From contig JBKBKC010000017.1 of assembly GCA_046294265.1 (NCBI GenBank), positions 1-63,980 on the forward strand: DNA of 63,980 nucleotides, read 5' to 3'. The DNA is from JBKBKC01 sp046294265 (GTDB lineage Bacteria; Pseudomonadota; Alphaproteobacteria; Rhodobacterales; Rhodobacteraceae). The position numbers were made by a program, and so were the translations under genes. Shown here piece after piece: positions 43,656-51,330 of the stretch (its first letter is position 1; every line of letters begins with the position of its first letter). The notes beneath the pieces were generated by a model. That model was not told where the DNA came from. It did no database searches and saw only the letters and a program-made list of their open reading frames with translations.

Positions 43656-44271
43656 GCCGCGCCAGAACCTCTGCCGCCAACGCCTCGACCTCGGCCCGCG
43701 CCGGGGATCGACCAACCTCGGCGACGCCCTGCCCGTGCCCCAGCGTTTCCGCAAAGGCGATCCGCTGGCCCAGACGCGCGGATGCGATATCCGCCGTCAG
43801 CTCAGAAGCCGCCAGCGCCACCTCTTCGGCAAGGCGGGTGCCCGCCTTCGCGCGGTTCAGCACGATGCTGGCCGGTTTGCCCACCCGCACTGCGAGGTCC
43901 AGCACCCCGTCGGTGGCCCAAAGGTCAACATGGCTGGACGAGACCGGGATCAGGATCAGGCTGGCCTCACGCAGTGCAGGGCGCAAGTCGCTGTCGATCT
44001 TGGGCGGCGTGTCGATCAGGATGATGTCATTGGTCCGCTTCAGTTTTTCGCATTCATAGCCAACTCCCCAGGCGCTGGCCGTCGAGAACTCCATATCCTC
44101 GATCCCCCGTGCCCGGCGCGTCATGAACCAGCGGCCCAATGACCCCTGCGGGTCGGTGTCAAGGATGGCAACGCGGTGCCCCAGACGCACGAACTGCACG
44201 GCCAGATTGGCCACGAGCGTGGTCTTGCCGGAACCGCCCTTCTGCTGGGCGATGGTCAGGACATGCGCCAT
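43645..44271 (-). CDS. Orphan ParA/MinD-family ATPase
   Basis: The 208-residue protein starts MAHVLTIAQQ. The deviant Walker A is KGGSGKTT (11-18), with DTDPQGS (Walker A' region) and IDTPPKID (switch II). No ParB-like partner is adjacent and the chromosome's own parAB is not here, so this is a cargo-positioning or unassigned ParA. A palindrome, CTGCACTGCAG, lies 14 bases upstream of the ATG. Confidence 0.85.
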   Translation of the reverse strand: MAHVLTIAQQKGGSGKTTLVANLAVQFVRLGHRVAILDTDPQGSLGRWFMTRRARGIEDMEFSTASAWGVGYECEKLKRTNDIILIDTPPKIDSDLRPALREASLILIPVSSSHVDLWATDGVLDLAVRVGKPASIVLNRAKAGTRLAEEVALAASELTADIASARLGQRIAFAETLGHGQGVAEVGRSPARAEVEALAAEVLARLNA

Positions 44272-44284
44272 GGGACCCCTCTTT

Positions 44285-44295
44285 CTGCACTGCAG
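44285..44295. promoter_or_regulatory. CTGC-N3-GCAG palindrome upstream of the ParA-like gene
   Basis: CTGCACTGCAG is palindromic except for its centre base and lies 14 bases before the start at 44271. It fits the CTGC-N3-4-GCAG pattern reported for the PHB regulator PhaR in Paracoccus. The same core, with TTGC in place of CTGC, occurs near 1528. Confidence 0.3.
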
Positions 44296-44316
44296 CATAG
44301 AGTGATTCGGCCGGAG

Positions 44317-44613
44317 TTAACAGCGGATCGACCCACGCATTTCGCCGCTGTCGCCCTGCAGGCTACGGTCCAAGAGTTTGCAGCCCGTCGTGGGCTCGAT
44401 CAAGCTGATCATGGTGGCGCGGATGGCCTGATGCTCGCCCCGCCGCGCATAGCCCAGCCGGATCACCTGCACACGACTTTTCGTGTGTAAAACAGTATAC
44501 TGACGCCCATCCACAAGGACATCTCGACGAGCCGCTCCAAAGAATTCGGGCGCAGGGCTCGCGCCGCAGGCCGACAGGAGGAATGCGAGGATCAGCGCGC
44601 GACAAGGCCACAT
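44317..44613 (-). CDS. Small putative lipoprotein
   Basis: The 98-residue protein starts MWPCRALILAFLLSACGAS, with a lipobox LSAC (Cys16), so it should be lipid-anchored. The mature domain has VDGRQYTVLHTKSRVQVIRLG and ends DSGEMRGSIRC, with Cys78 and Cys98 free to pair. No family is named. It is the last chromosomal-type gene before the integrated element. Confidence 0.7.
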   Translation of the reverse strand: MWPCRALILAFLLSACGASPAPEFFGAARRDVLVDGRQYTVLHTKSRVQVIRLGYARRGEHQAIRATMISLIEPTTGCKLLDRSLQGDSGEMRGSIRC

Positions 44614-44772
44614 CCGCGCAGGATGGCGGGAGGCGGTTAACGCCGGATTAAGAAAAACGCGGCAGGGCTGACCGCTGGCACACGTCGGGCGTCCGTCTGG
44701 CATGCGTCGGACAATTGTACCGACATCACGCATGATGATGCTTCCACAGGCTTGGGTGCTGACAGGGGATGC

Positions 44773-44786
44773 TGGTAGGCCCGGAG
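44773..44786. repeat. attL-like direct repeat (3' end of tRNA-Ile2)
   Basis: TGGTAGGCCCGGAG is identical to 51416-51429, the CCA end and acceptor strand of the tRNA-Ile2 gene. Beyond it TCGAAC also aligns with the T-loop at the same spacing after four mismatches. It marks the left boundary of the integrated element. Confidence 0.8.
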
Positions 44787-44892
44787 TCTGTCGAACTCGT
44801 ATCCCGTTTTGGCGCGGCTTGTCTCGTATCGTCCTGTTTTTCTTGATACACACTATCCACCATGGTATCAACTGTTTCATGTGATATCACCC

Positions 44893-44939
44893 TGTCCCAT
44901 CATATCGCGCGCCGAAGGATGGGACAAATGATGGGATAG
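44893..44939. promoter_or_regulatory. Clustered GATGGGA motifs upstream of the integrase (candidate arm sites)
   Basis: TGTCCCATC (44893-44901) and GATGGGACA (44918-44926) form a perfect 9-bp inverted repeat. A further TGATGGGATAG lies at 44929-44939, directly before the integrase start at 44946. Related motifs occur at 51331-51363 near the right end. They could be integrase or AlpA/Xis arm sites and an integrase operator. Confidence 0.45.
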
Positions 44940-44945
44940 AAAGCC

Positions 44946-46214
44946 ATGGTGAAGTCGAAGTCTGCGCCGTTTACTGCAAAGGGGGTGCAGGCCGAACGGG
45001 AACCGGGCCTGCATAAGGACGGGGGCCAGCGTGGGCTTTACCTGCGAGTTTCGACGGCAGGAACGAAGAGCTGGATCGTCCGCACCATGATGCACGGCAA
45101 GCGCAGGGATATGGGGATCGGATCGCTGGAACATGTCGGGCTTGCTGAGGCGCGCAGCAAGGCGCAGGCGGCACTTACGGTCGCACGGAATGGCGGCGAT
45201 CCAATCAATGACCGGAAGACCGAGCAGGCAGCAGCGCTGGAGGCCGTTCGTCAGGCGGCCCAAGTGCAGCGCGAGACACAAGAGCGTGCGACGCGGACTT
45301 TCGATTGGTGTGTAGGGCAGGTTTACTCGAAGCTACTGCCGGGCTGGCGCAGCGCGCGACATGGTGAAATCTGGCTGTCCGCGATCCAGCGCCACGCAAG
45401 CCCGAAGATCGGTGAAAGCCCCATTCACACCATCACCCGCGCGGACGTGCTCGACGTCCTGAAACCTGTCGCCAAGGCCACACCCGAGAGCGCACGACGC
45501 CTCCGGCACAGTATGGGACAGGTTTTCGCTTGGGCCTTTGGCGAAGGGCATTGCGAGTCGAACCCGGTGCAGGCGATTGGCAAGTTGGCCTTGCCGAAGG
45601 TTGCAAAAGGTCTGAACCGTCACGCCGCAATGCCGTGGCGCGACGTTCCGGCCTTCTGGTGGGCACTGGACGGGCGCGAGGGCGTTTCAGCGCTGACGCT
45701 GCAATTCCTGATCCTGACCGCCGCCCGAAGCGGTGAGGCACGCGGAGCGCGCTGGTGCGAGATCGACGTTGAGGGCAAGGCTTGGAACATTCCGGGCGAG
45801 CGCATGAAGGCCGGGCTACCGCATCGCGTGCCACTTACCGACGAGGCGCTTGCAGTGTTGAAGCGCGCTAAGGGGCTGGACGCGGACTTTGTGTTTCCGA
45901 GCGCCCAGCGCGCCAAGGACGGCTCCGCAAAGCCTCAGAGCGACATGGTTTTCGCGGCGTTGTTCAAACGCATGCGCATCGAGAGCATCACGACGCACGG
46001 TTTTCGCGCAACGTTCAGGACTTGGGCCGCCGAGAGCGCGAAAGCGCATCCCGAAGTCGCCGAGACTGCACTTGCTCACTCGGTCGGCAACGCTGTCGTG
46101 AAAGCCTATCACCGATCCGACCTGTTCGACGCCCGCCGTGACCTGATGGAGTCGTGGGGGCGGTTTGTGACCGGTCAGACGACAGCACGCGTCGTGCAAC
46201 TGGTGCGGGCGTGA
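44946..46214 (+). CDS. int: P4-type tyrosine integrase
   Basis: The 422-residue protein has the DUF4102 N-terminal domain (GLYLRVSTAGTKSWIVR, DMGIGSLEHVGLAEAR), a core-binding domain (about 115-215) and a catalytic domain with R in TAARSGEARGARW, H-x-x-R in THGFRATFRTW, H in ALAHSVGN and the nucleophile Tyr in KAYHRSDLFDAR. P4-type integrases typically use tRNA 3' ends as attB, which matches the tRNA-Ile2 repeats. Its stop overlaps the next gene's GTG as GTGA. Confidence 0.95.
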   Translation: MVKSKSAPFTAKGVQAEREPGLHKDGGQRGLYLRVSTAGTKSWIVRTMMHGKRRDMGIGSLEHVGLAEARSKAQAALTVARNGGDPINDRKTEQAAALEAVRQAAQVQRETQERATRTFDWCVGQVYSKLLPGWRSARHGEIWLSAIQRHASPKIGESPIHTITRADVLDVLKPVAKATPESARRLRHSMGQVFAWAFGEGHCESNPVQAIGKLALPKVAKGLNRHAAMPWRDVPAFWWALDGREGVSALTLQFLILTAARSGEARGARWCEIDVEGKAWNIPGERMKAGLPHRVPLTDEALAVLKRAKGLDADFVFPSAQRAKDGSAKPQSDMVFAALFKRMRIESITTHGFRATFRTWAAESAKAHPEVAETALAHSVGNAVVKAYHRSDLFDARRDLMESWGRFVTGQTTARVVQLVRA

Positions 46215-46825
46215 ACCCCGAGGCCGTCGCACATTTCCGGTCGCTGTGTCGCCTGCGGGATTTTCTCAGCTTCGATCCACCCGAGGTAATGTTTGCCGCG
46301 CTGCTGGAGGTCGCGCGGTGGGCGAAAGCGGAACAGCGAAGGCCCAACCCTGCGAACGATGCGCTCTTGAGCGCCGCCAGCGATCTGACTTCGATCCAGA
46401 TGGGCCTTTTCATGCATCTGGCGACCATCGACCGCGCGTTCTTCAATCTTGCCAAGCGCATGGCTGCGCGGACACTCGGTCGCCATTGCCCGCCTGCGAG
46501 AATGTATTGCCACATGGCGGCCGCGTTGCTGGCGGCGGGCGATGGGCCGAAAAGCAGCAAGCCGAAGCTGGCGCGGGACGTGGTGATCATTCTGGCGGTC
46601 GCTGCTGGGACCGACGCGGGATGGACCCCGACCGAAAGTTTCAAACCCGACCGACCGCCCCGAAGCGGCTGCGGAAGGTTGGCAGCGGCGTTGATATGGG
46701 ATTACAGCAACGCTGAGAGGGTTTGGAAAGCGCGCGAGAAGCGGCTGCACGAAGCTGGATTCTCCCCGGATCAGGTATCGGAGTTTTCCCGTCTGATTTC
46801 TCCGATGATCGACGGCACAGATTAG
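46211..46825 (+). CDS. Unknown protein translationally coupled to the integrase
   Basis: The 204-residue protein starts at the GTG overlapping the integrase stop (VNPEAVAHFRSL). It is mainly helical, with Cys in RSLCRLRDFLSF and Cys in GRHCPPARMYCHMAAALL, but no family that I recognise. The C-terminal half has basic stretches (ERVWKAREKRLHEAGF). There is no signal or membrane segment. Coupling to int suggests a role in integration control, element maintenance or defence; none of these can be shown from the sequence. Confidence 0.7.
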   Translation: MNPEAVAHFRSLCRLRDFLSFDPPEVMFAALLEVARWAKAEQRRPNPANDALLSAASDLTSIQMGLFMHLATIDRAFFNLAKRMAARTLGRHCPPARMYCHMAAALLAAGDGPKSSKPKLARDVVIILAVAAGTDAGWTPTESFKPDRPPRSGCGRLAAALIWDYSNAERVWKAREKRLHEAGFSPDQVSEFSRLISPMIDGTD

Positions 46826-46835
46826 GATTTCATGG

Positions 46836-46858
46836 CCTCGCAAACCACAATTGCGAGG
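46836..46858. promoter_or_regulatory. Inverted repeat covering the Shine-Dalgarno of the first AlpA-like gene
   Basis: CCTCGCAA (46836-46843) and TTGCGAGG (46851-46858) are perfect 8-bp arms with a 7-base spacer. The GCGAGG of the right arm is the probable ribosome-binding site for the ATG at 46864. It could be an operator for the HTH protein or an RNA hairpin that hides the ribosome site. Confidence 0.55.
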
Positions 46859-46863
46859 TTCAC

Positions 46864-47043
46864 ATGACGAACTCCCCCGAACTCTTGTCCGTCAAGCAAA
46901 CGGCAGCCGTGCTGTCCGTTGGTGTTTCGACAATCTGGCGTTGGGTCCGCGCCGGAAATTTTCCTGCTCCGCTCCGAATTGGCGGCACAACTCGCTGGCG
47001 ACGGTCTGACCTTGAAGCCCTGATCTCGCGGGAGGCCGCCTGA
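46864..47043 (+). CDS. AlpA-like helix-turn-helix regulator 1
   Basis: The 59-residue protein is a minimal MerR-like (HTH_17/AlpA) winged helix: LSVKQTAAVLSVGVSTIWRW, then RAGNFPAPLRIGG and RWRRSDLEALI. AlpA-type proteins act as excisionases or as activators of the integrase and of late genes in P4-like elements. It is preceded by an inverted repeat and followed after three bases by a paralogue. Confidence 0.88.
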   Translation: MTNSPELLSVKQTAAVLSVGVSTIWRWVRAGNFPAPLRIGGTTRWRRSDLEALISREAA

Positions 47044-47046
47044 GCC

Positions 47047-47352
47047 ATGACCGCAAATGGAAACGCCCCGGCGCTGGTGGTGCAGCGCTCGGGGCGAGGA
47101 TGCCTTCCTGGACGGGCGGGCCCCTGTGAAATAGCGCAACTGACCGAGCCGCGCCAGTCCGGAAAGTGGCTTGTCTGCGCCGTCGATACGAGCCGCGAAT
47201 ACCTGACCGTCAAGGACATGGCCGCGCGCCATGGGATTGGTGTCAGCACCGTCTGGCGACAGGTTAAAGCCGGAAACCTTCCCTCGCCAATCAAGATTGG
47301 CGGTTCGACGCGCTGGCGGCGCTCGAAACTGGAAGCACTTGAGCCCGAGTGA
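47047..47352 (+). CDS. AlpA-like helix-turn-helix regulator 2
   Basis: The 101-residue protein has an HTH core at about residues 53-98 that is roughly two-thirds identical to the preceding AlpA-like protein (LTVKDMAARHGIGVSTVWRQ, then KAGNLPSPIKIGG and RWRRSKLEAL). An unrelated N-terminal ~50 residues include one Cys in RGCLPG and a WLVC segment. It seems a tandem duplicate that gained an N-terminal extension, or uses an internal start I cannot place. Recognition-helix differences (WRW/WRQ) suggest distinct DNA targets. Confidence 0.8.
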   Translation: MTANGNAPALVVQRSGRGCLPGRAGPCEIAQLTEPRQSGKWLVCAVDTSREYLTVKDMAARHGIGVSTVWRQVKAGNLPSPIKIGGSTRWRRSKLEALEPE

Positions 47353-47878
47353 CGGCATGATGCGCCCGCCCTGGCAATGGCGGGCGCAAGGGTCTGGTTG
47401 ACGGTTTACGAGACAGTGGGGCCAGACCCACACGGATTACCACGGGGCGCGCTCACAATCCAACCCGAGCCCGAAAGGTCGAGCGGGGAGCGCCGGGGGA
47501 AGGAACACCCTCGCAAGCAGCGACTGACTGGCGCGCGGTTCCCTTGCGACGCGCCGGGCCTAAGCGACCGACCGACCGACGGTGAAGGACGCGGGCACGG
47601 GGGCCAACCTCAGCATCAGCTGGGGCTGGTCTCCCTATGCCCTTTGCTCACTCCCTCTCTCTGGTGATGAACAAGCAAAGAAGGGAAGAAACAAGATGGC
47701 CGCTGAAATTCAGAAACACAGGATTTCCACCTGCGCGCGGCTTGGGCACATCACGCGCACCCTGCAGTCCATGGGATTCACCGTGGCATCGCGTTCGATG
47801 ATCCTTGCCGCCCGATACCGGCGCGTCCCTGCCACCCCGGTGCGCCTGACCAATCCCCTCGCCAAAATGGAGAATCCA
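47353..47878. other. Intergenic region inside the element
   Basis: This 526-bp region has no confident gene. It contains a hairpin GCGCCCGCC/GGCGGGCGC at 47362-47387 after the second AlpA gene (terminator-like, but no T-run) and a CGAC tetramer run at 47565-47580. It also holds an open frame from 47696 that continues into the next gene and could be its 5' extension. Confidence 0.5.
47362..47387 (+). terminator. Hairpin after the AlpA pair
   Basis: The perfect 9-bp arms GCGCCCGCC and GGCGGGCGC with an 8-base loop lie ten bases after the stop at 47352. No T-run follows, so termination is uncertain. Confidence 0.4.
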
Positions 47879-48619
47879 ATGGCAAACTCGACCACCACCC
47901 CCCCGACCGAAACCCTAGGCGCCCGCGCTGCCGCTGCGCTGAAAGATCCCGGATCGCATTCCGCGACTGAGCTCGAGCGCATCGTGGACGACCTCCAGAT
48001 CGCGGAGGCACAGGCCGCGCTCGTCGCCGCCGATGCTCGACAAGCCGCGCTGTGCCTGACTCTGACTGCGGATGAAGTCGCCGAAGCCCATCGCAGTGCC
48101 ACCGCCGCAGATTTTGACCGCACTCGACTCGCGGAAGCCAGGGCGACGCTGGAAGCGCTCTGGCACGCCAAAATCGACGCTGAACGCGCGGCCGCACGGC
48201 AAGCGATCTACGACTCAACCAAAACCGAACGCGACCGAGTCAGCGAGCGCACCAAGGCCGAGTATCCGCCCCTCGCGGCCGCCCTGGTCGAGCTTTTGAA
48301 CGACATCGTCGCCGTCGCGCTGAAGGTCGATGCAGCGAACGGGCAACTTCCTGAGGGCGCCGCACCGCTTGACCGGCCGGAAGGTCATTTGCGCGGTTTT
48401 CAAGACCGGGGCGATTCCCTCTTCCCGTGCGAAGAGTTCGGCCTCGCGCGACTGACGGGAATCGTCCTGCCCGACTTGGCCGACTGGAATAAAGCGCACT
48501 GGCCGCCCGGCTGGCGCGCGGGTTTCGACGCCTGGCAGCGGCCGTTCGTGTTCCAGAAGGTCGCCAGGCTTTGGCGCGAAAAGCAGCCACCGGCCAACAA
48601 CGATTCAGCGGCGGACTGA
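47879..48619 (+). CDS. Unknown coiled-coil-rich protein of the element
   Basis: The 246-residue protein starts at ATG (MANSTTTPPTETLG), with GGAG six bases upstream. An in-frame ATG at 47696 would add 61 residues. Residues ~35-150 are Ala/Glu/Arg-rich and likely helical coiled coil (ELERIVDDLQIAEAQAALVA, EARATLEALWHAKIDAERAA). The C-terminal part (LVELLNDIVAVALKVDAANG, WPPGWRAGFDAWQRP) is more globular. No family is recognised. A strong terminator follows at 48660, so it is probably expressed. Confidence 0.65.
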   Translation: MANSTTTPPTETLGARAAAALKDPGSHSATELERIVDDLQIAEAQAALVAADARQAALCLTLTADEVAEAHRSATAADFDRTRLAEARATLEALWHAKIDAERAAARQAIYDSTKTERDRVSERTKAEYPPLAAALVELLNDIVAVALKVDAANGQLPEGAAPLDRPEGHLRGFQDRGDSLFPCEEFGLARLTGIVLPDLADWNKAHWPPGWRAGFDAWQRPFVFQKVARLWREKQPPANNDSAAD

Positions 48620-48659
48620 ACCGCCCGCCCGCGAAGCACTCGACCCCTCGCCCACTTCT

Positions 48660-48692
48660 GGCCTGGCTCTTCACCGAGCCGGGCCTTTTTTT
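48660..48692 (+). terminator. Rho-independent terminator
   Basis: GGCCTGGCTC (48660-48669) pairs with GAGCCGGGCC (48676-48685), one wobble pair, around TTCACC. Seven T's follow. It lies 40 bp after the coiled-coil protein gene and is the clearest intrinsic terminator in the window. Confidence 0.9.
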
Positions 48693-48946
48693 CTTGATAG
48701 TCCAGTTTCGCGCGGTCGGTTTCCTGCGTGTCGCCTATCGGTCGTGGCTTGGGGCCTGCGTTGCCGTTTCCAGCGACGGAGCGGGCGCAGGAAGGCCATT
48801 GGCGGTGTTCAGGCACCTACCCTAACCCCTGCGTTACCGGGCCTGTGGCGGCGGCTTTTCGACACCACCCTCCCAGGGGGGGTGCCCTCTGTCTTCCCCC
48901 TCTCTGTCTACCCCTCAATCGAGTGATGACGGATGCGACAGGAAAC

Positions 48947-49177
48947 CCCGACGATGCCCTCGAACTCGGCCTCTGGTATCGCGGCAACCTTCTGCGCGTG
49001 GCTGGACAGCTTCTTGTCTACGCCGATGTCCGCAAGGGTCGGGCGCTTATCCTCTGGCGGTTCTAATACGGCACCGCCAGAAGCGTCCCGGCCAGCAAGT
49101 TGCCCTCTTGTGCCAGATGCGATCCCAACCGTTGCCTTTTGCTCGATCAGCAATTCACCCAGTCGGCGTTCAGCGCT
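48947..49177 (-). pseudogene. Remnant of a ParB-like / methyltransferase-associated phage protein
   Basis: Within a minus-strand open frame (48908-49303) the segment AERRLGELLIEQKATVG, then EPPEDKRPTLADIGVD, then KKLSSHAQKVAAIPEAEFEG matches the conserved block of ParB-like and MT-A70-associated phage proteins. Flanking residues on both sides lose similarity (upstream Pro/Gly-rich, downstream RIRHHSIEG and stop), and no start with a ribosome site is seen. It looks like an internal piece of a broken gene. Confidence 0.5.
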
Positions 49178-49320
49178 GAGGGGCGTTCCGTGTGGGGGCA
49201 GTGGGAAACACCCGGAGGGCGCGAGTCGCGCTCCTGGGCCCGTTTCAGCGTTCCTGCGCACGTGAGTTGACCCGATCCTCACCCGCGGCCATCTTCCGGG
49301 CATCCAGAAGCGGAGGCATC

Positions 49321-49788
49321 ATGCGGCAGGTCGATCACGCTTTTCTGCGATCCATCACATCGGCCGGCCTCGCGGTCGTGCGGGTCGATCCCCACGAAGT
49401 TTCGGCCGTGGATCCCGAAACCGGGCTGACCTTCACCTTGACCCCAGGCGAGCCGATACCTCGCAGGAACGCTAGTTCGGCGGCCGAAACCACGGTCGCG
49501 AGTTACGACGATGCGCGGAAATTCTTGCTTGATCGCGCCGCCGACCTTTCGCTGAACCTTGGGGCAATCGAGGATTGCGCGGGCCTGACGCACGGACATG
49601 CCAACAAGATCAGCGCCTCGAAACGCAAGGCGGATTTCGACACCATGGCGCTGATCGCCGGGGCCTTGGGATATGAGGTTGTCCTGCGGCACCGCGGCCT
49701 TCCGCCGATCACGCTTTCCGCAATCGCCGCCGCTGCACCCACATCAGCCCGGCGCCGGTTGAGACGCCCCGCCGAAGTTGCCGCCTAG
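49321..49788 (+). CDS. XRE-like small DNA-binding protein of the element
   Basis: The 155-residue protein starts at ATG after GGAGG. The N-terminal half contains VDPHEVSAVDPETGLTFTLT. The C-terminal half resembles a Cro/XRE helix-turn-helix (LGAIEDCAGLTHGHANKISA, then FDTMALIAGALGYEVVLRH), a pattern common in rhizobial and rhodobacterial islands. It may be a regulator. Its 3' end overlaps the convergent virion-like gene by four bases. Confidence 0.65.
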   Translation: MRQVDHAFLRSITSAGLAVVRVDPHEVSAVDPETGLTFTLTPGEPIPRRNASSAAETTVASYDDARKFLLDRAADLSLNLGAIEDCAGLTHGHANKISASKRKADFDTMALIAGALGYEVVLRHRGLPPITLSAIAAAAPTSARRRLRRPAEVAA

Positions 49789-50213
49789 GTCCGTCTGTGC
49801 ATGCTGTAGATTTGAAGCATCGACGGCCCGGCCTTGATGAACCCGCCCAGAAGATCGGACCGCGCCCGCGATCTGGCGTTCCTTCCCGCCGTCCTGAACC
49901 CCGCCGCCTCCTGCATCCGGTTGCCAAACTCCACCCGTCGATCACCGGCCCTGACGCTCCGAAGGTCGCGGTTGATTTCCATCGTGCCCACGCCCGGCCG
50001 CTGGCTGTTGGCCGCAAAGGTCGCACGCAGGGTTCCCAGTTCCGAGTTGAGGCCCTGACGGGATGCCGCGTCCGTCTGCATCGCCCGCGTGCGGCCGATG
50101 AAGGCGTTGACCTCCGCCGCTTCCTTCTCGGCCTTGGCGCTCTGGTAGGCGCTCACGCCGCCGAAGATGCTGCCAGCGGCTTGCAGACCCAGGGCGATTG
50201 TCGGGATGCCCAT
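49785..50213 (-). CDS. Phage virion-like protein
   Basis: The 142-residue protein begins GIPTIALGLQAAGSIFGGVSAYQ followed by a helical AKAEKEAAEVNAFIGRTRAM. It continues with LGTLRATFAANSQRPGVGTM and a C-terminal Gly/Ala-rich GFRTAGRNAR. This layout resembles internal-virion or DNA-ejection proteins of podovirus-like phages, shortened. It starts three bases after the small-terminase-like gene, with that gene's GGAGG as its ribosome site. The assignment is by pattern only. Confidence 0.55.
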   Translation of the reverse strand: MGIPTIALGLQAAGSIFGGVSAYQSAKAEKEAAEVNAFIGRTRAMQTDAASRQGLNSELGTLRATFAANSQRPGVGTMEINRDLRSVRAGDRRVEFGNRMQEAAGFRTAGRNARSRARSDLLGGFIKAGPSMLQIYSMHRRT

Positions 50214-50215
50214 GG

Positions 50216-50647
50216 TCAGCCCTCCGGCGGCTTGTCAGGCCGCGTGTAGATGTAACCTGTTGCCGGGGCCTCGATGCTGCGCGCATCGACGTTGACGGCG
50301 ATCTGCGGAGTCTTGCCGGGTTCAGCCGCGAAGAATTCGACCATGCGCACGCGAATCCGTTCGTCCTTGCTGTTCAGCATCAGGTCGAGCCCGGCATCGA
50401 TCGCCGCGAGCCGCGCCACGCCCCGCAGGCCCTCGATCTCAAGCACCAGGCTGCGCTGCGCCTGCTCCACCAGCGCCACGACCTCAGGCCGTCGCAGCGC
50501 CTTGTTGAGCCCTTGGCGGGATAGCCCGACCTGTTCTGCCGCGAGTGTCTGACTCTGGCCGAGGCGGACCATGTGGGAGATGGCCTTGCGGACCTTGTCG
50601 CTGATCCGGGGCTGCTTCTTCGGGGTGATGCTGACGATTTTGCTCAT
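50216..50647 (-). CDS. Small-terminase-like HTH protein
   Basis: The 143-residue protein starts MSKIVSITPKKQPRISDKV; 44 in-frame upstream residues are Cys/Phe-rich and rejected. An N-terminal helix-turn-helix (KAISHMVRLGQSQTLAAEQVG then LSRQGLNKALRRPEV) is followed by a long helix (LVEQAQRSLVLEIEGLRGVA) and a short C-terminus. This resembles TerS-type DNA-recognition subunits of phage packaging motors. No large terminase is nearby. Some phage satellites carry only TerS. Confidence 0.6.
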   Translation of the reverse strand: MSKIVSITPKKQPRISDKVRKAISHMVRLGQSQTLAAEQVGLSRQGLNKALRRPEVVALVEQAQRSLVLEIEGLRGVARLAAIDAGLDLMLNSKDERIRVRMVEFFAAEPGKTPQIAVNVDARSIEAPATGYIYTRPDKPPEG

Positions 50648-50882
50648 GGGCAGACTTTGCCGCGACCCGAGGCAGCATCCAATGCACCCTAAGCGCACCG
50701 AGGCACCCCGGAACATTCCCGAAGGTTCAAAAAAATGAAAATTTTGGAAGTGTCGCGCGGGAGGGAGTCCAGTATGCACAACGCGCGCCCGATTTTACCC
50801 CCACCCCCCCGGCGCTGATCCCCCCGCCGGTGTGTGACGGGCGCCCCGCCGTCGCATCGGATCGGGGCGCCAGCCTTGAGGC

Positions 50883-51242
50883 TCAGGCCGCGTGTTCGTC
50901 CTGCTTCGTCTCTGCGCCCTCAGCCATCTTCGCCCGGCGCGCCTCGACCTTGGCGATGGTCTCCCGCAGCAGCGCATCGCGGCATATCGCCATCATCACA
51001 ATCGGATCGCCGCCGATGATCCAGTCCAGACTCGCCCCGTTGACGATGACCCAGCCGAGCAAGTCATCGGTCAGATAGACCTTGCCCTTGCGAACCTTCA
51101 ACTTGACGGGTTGCACCCCGAACCACGCGCAGAATTGTGCGATGCGCGCCGTGACCGCATCGGGGGAACAGTCCTTCGGCACGATCCGCAGGCCGGGACC
51201 CGTCGTGGGTTGCTGTGTCGTCGTCGTCGTCATCATCGTCAT
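50883..51242 (-). CDS. Unknown small protein at the right end of the element
   Basis: The 119-residue protein starts MTMMTTTTTQQPTTG, with GGAGGA five bases upstream; the start codon area is a run of ACG/ATG-like triplets. The core (AVTARIAQFCAWFGVQPVKL, KGKVYLTDDLLGWVIVNGAS) is followed by a helical charged tail (RETIAKVEARRAKMAEGAE). No family is recognised. It is transcribed toward the terminase-like gene, leaving a 235-bp gap. Confidence 0.6.
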   Translation of the reverse strand: MTMMTTTTTQQPTTGPGLRIVPKDCSPDAVTARIAQFCAWFGVQPVKLKVRKGKVYLTDDLLGWVIVNGASLDWIIGGDPIVMMAICRDALLRETIAKVEARRAKMAEGAETKQDEHAA

Positions 51243-51330
51243 GTCGTCCTCCTGTCGCCCTGGGGGCGGTGCGTGACCGGCCAGCGGATGCGGGCCGAAG
51301 GACGAAAACGAGGCAAGCGCCACTCCACAG

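Larger units (their letters stand above)
44614..44945. other. Left junction of the integrated element (intergenic)
   Basis: This 332-bp region has no gene. It holds the attL-like copy of the tRNA 3' end (44773-44786), a perfect palindrome GTGATATCAC (44881-44890), and inverted TGTCCCATC/GATGGGACA motifs (44893-44901 and 44918-44926). A further TGATGGGAT lies just upstream of the integrase start. Confidence 0.6.
48620..49320. other. Mostly non-coding 700-bp stretch inside the element
   Basis: Apart from the terminator at 48660-48692 and a decayed ParB-like segment on the minus strand (48947-49177), no gene is convincing here. Several open frames exist on both strands but none has family-like sequence and a plausible start. 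Confidence 0.55.

Noticed and set aside
47565..47580. CGAC tetramer run as a possible replication iteron or CRISPR-like repeat
   Set aside because: Only four tetramers, no longer repeat unit and no spacers.
51182..51242. GTC/ATC triplet run near the start of the 119-residue ORF as a regulatory microsatellite
   Set aside because: It lies inside the coding start (Thr/Met-rich N-terminus); no evidence for phase variation.
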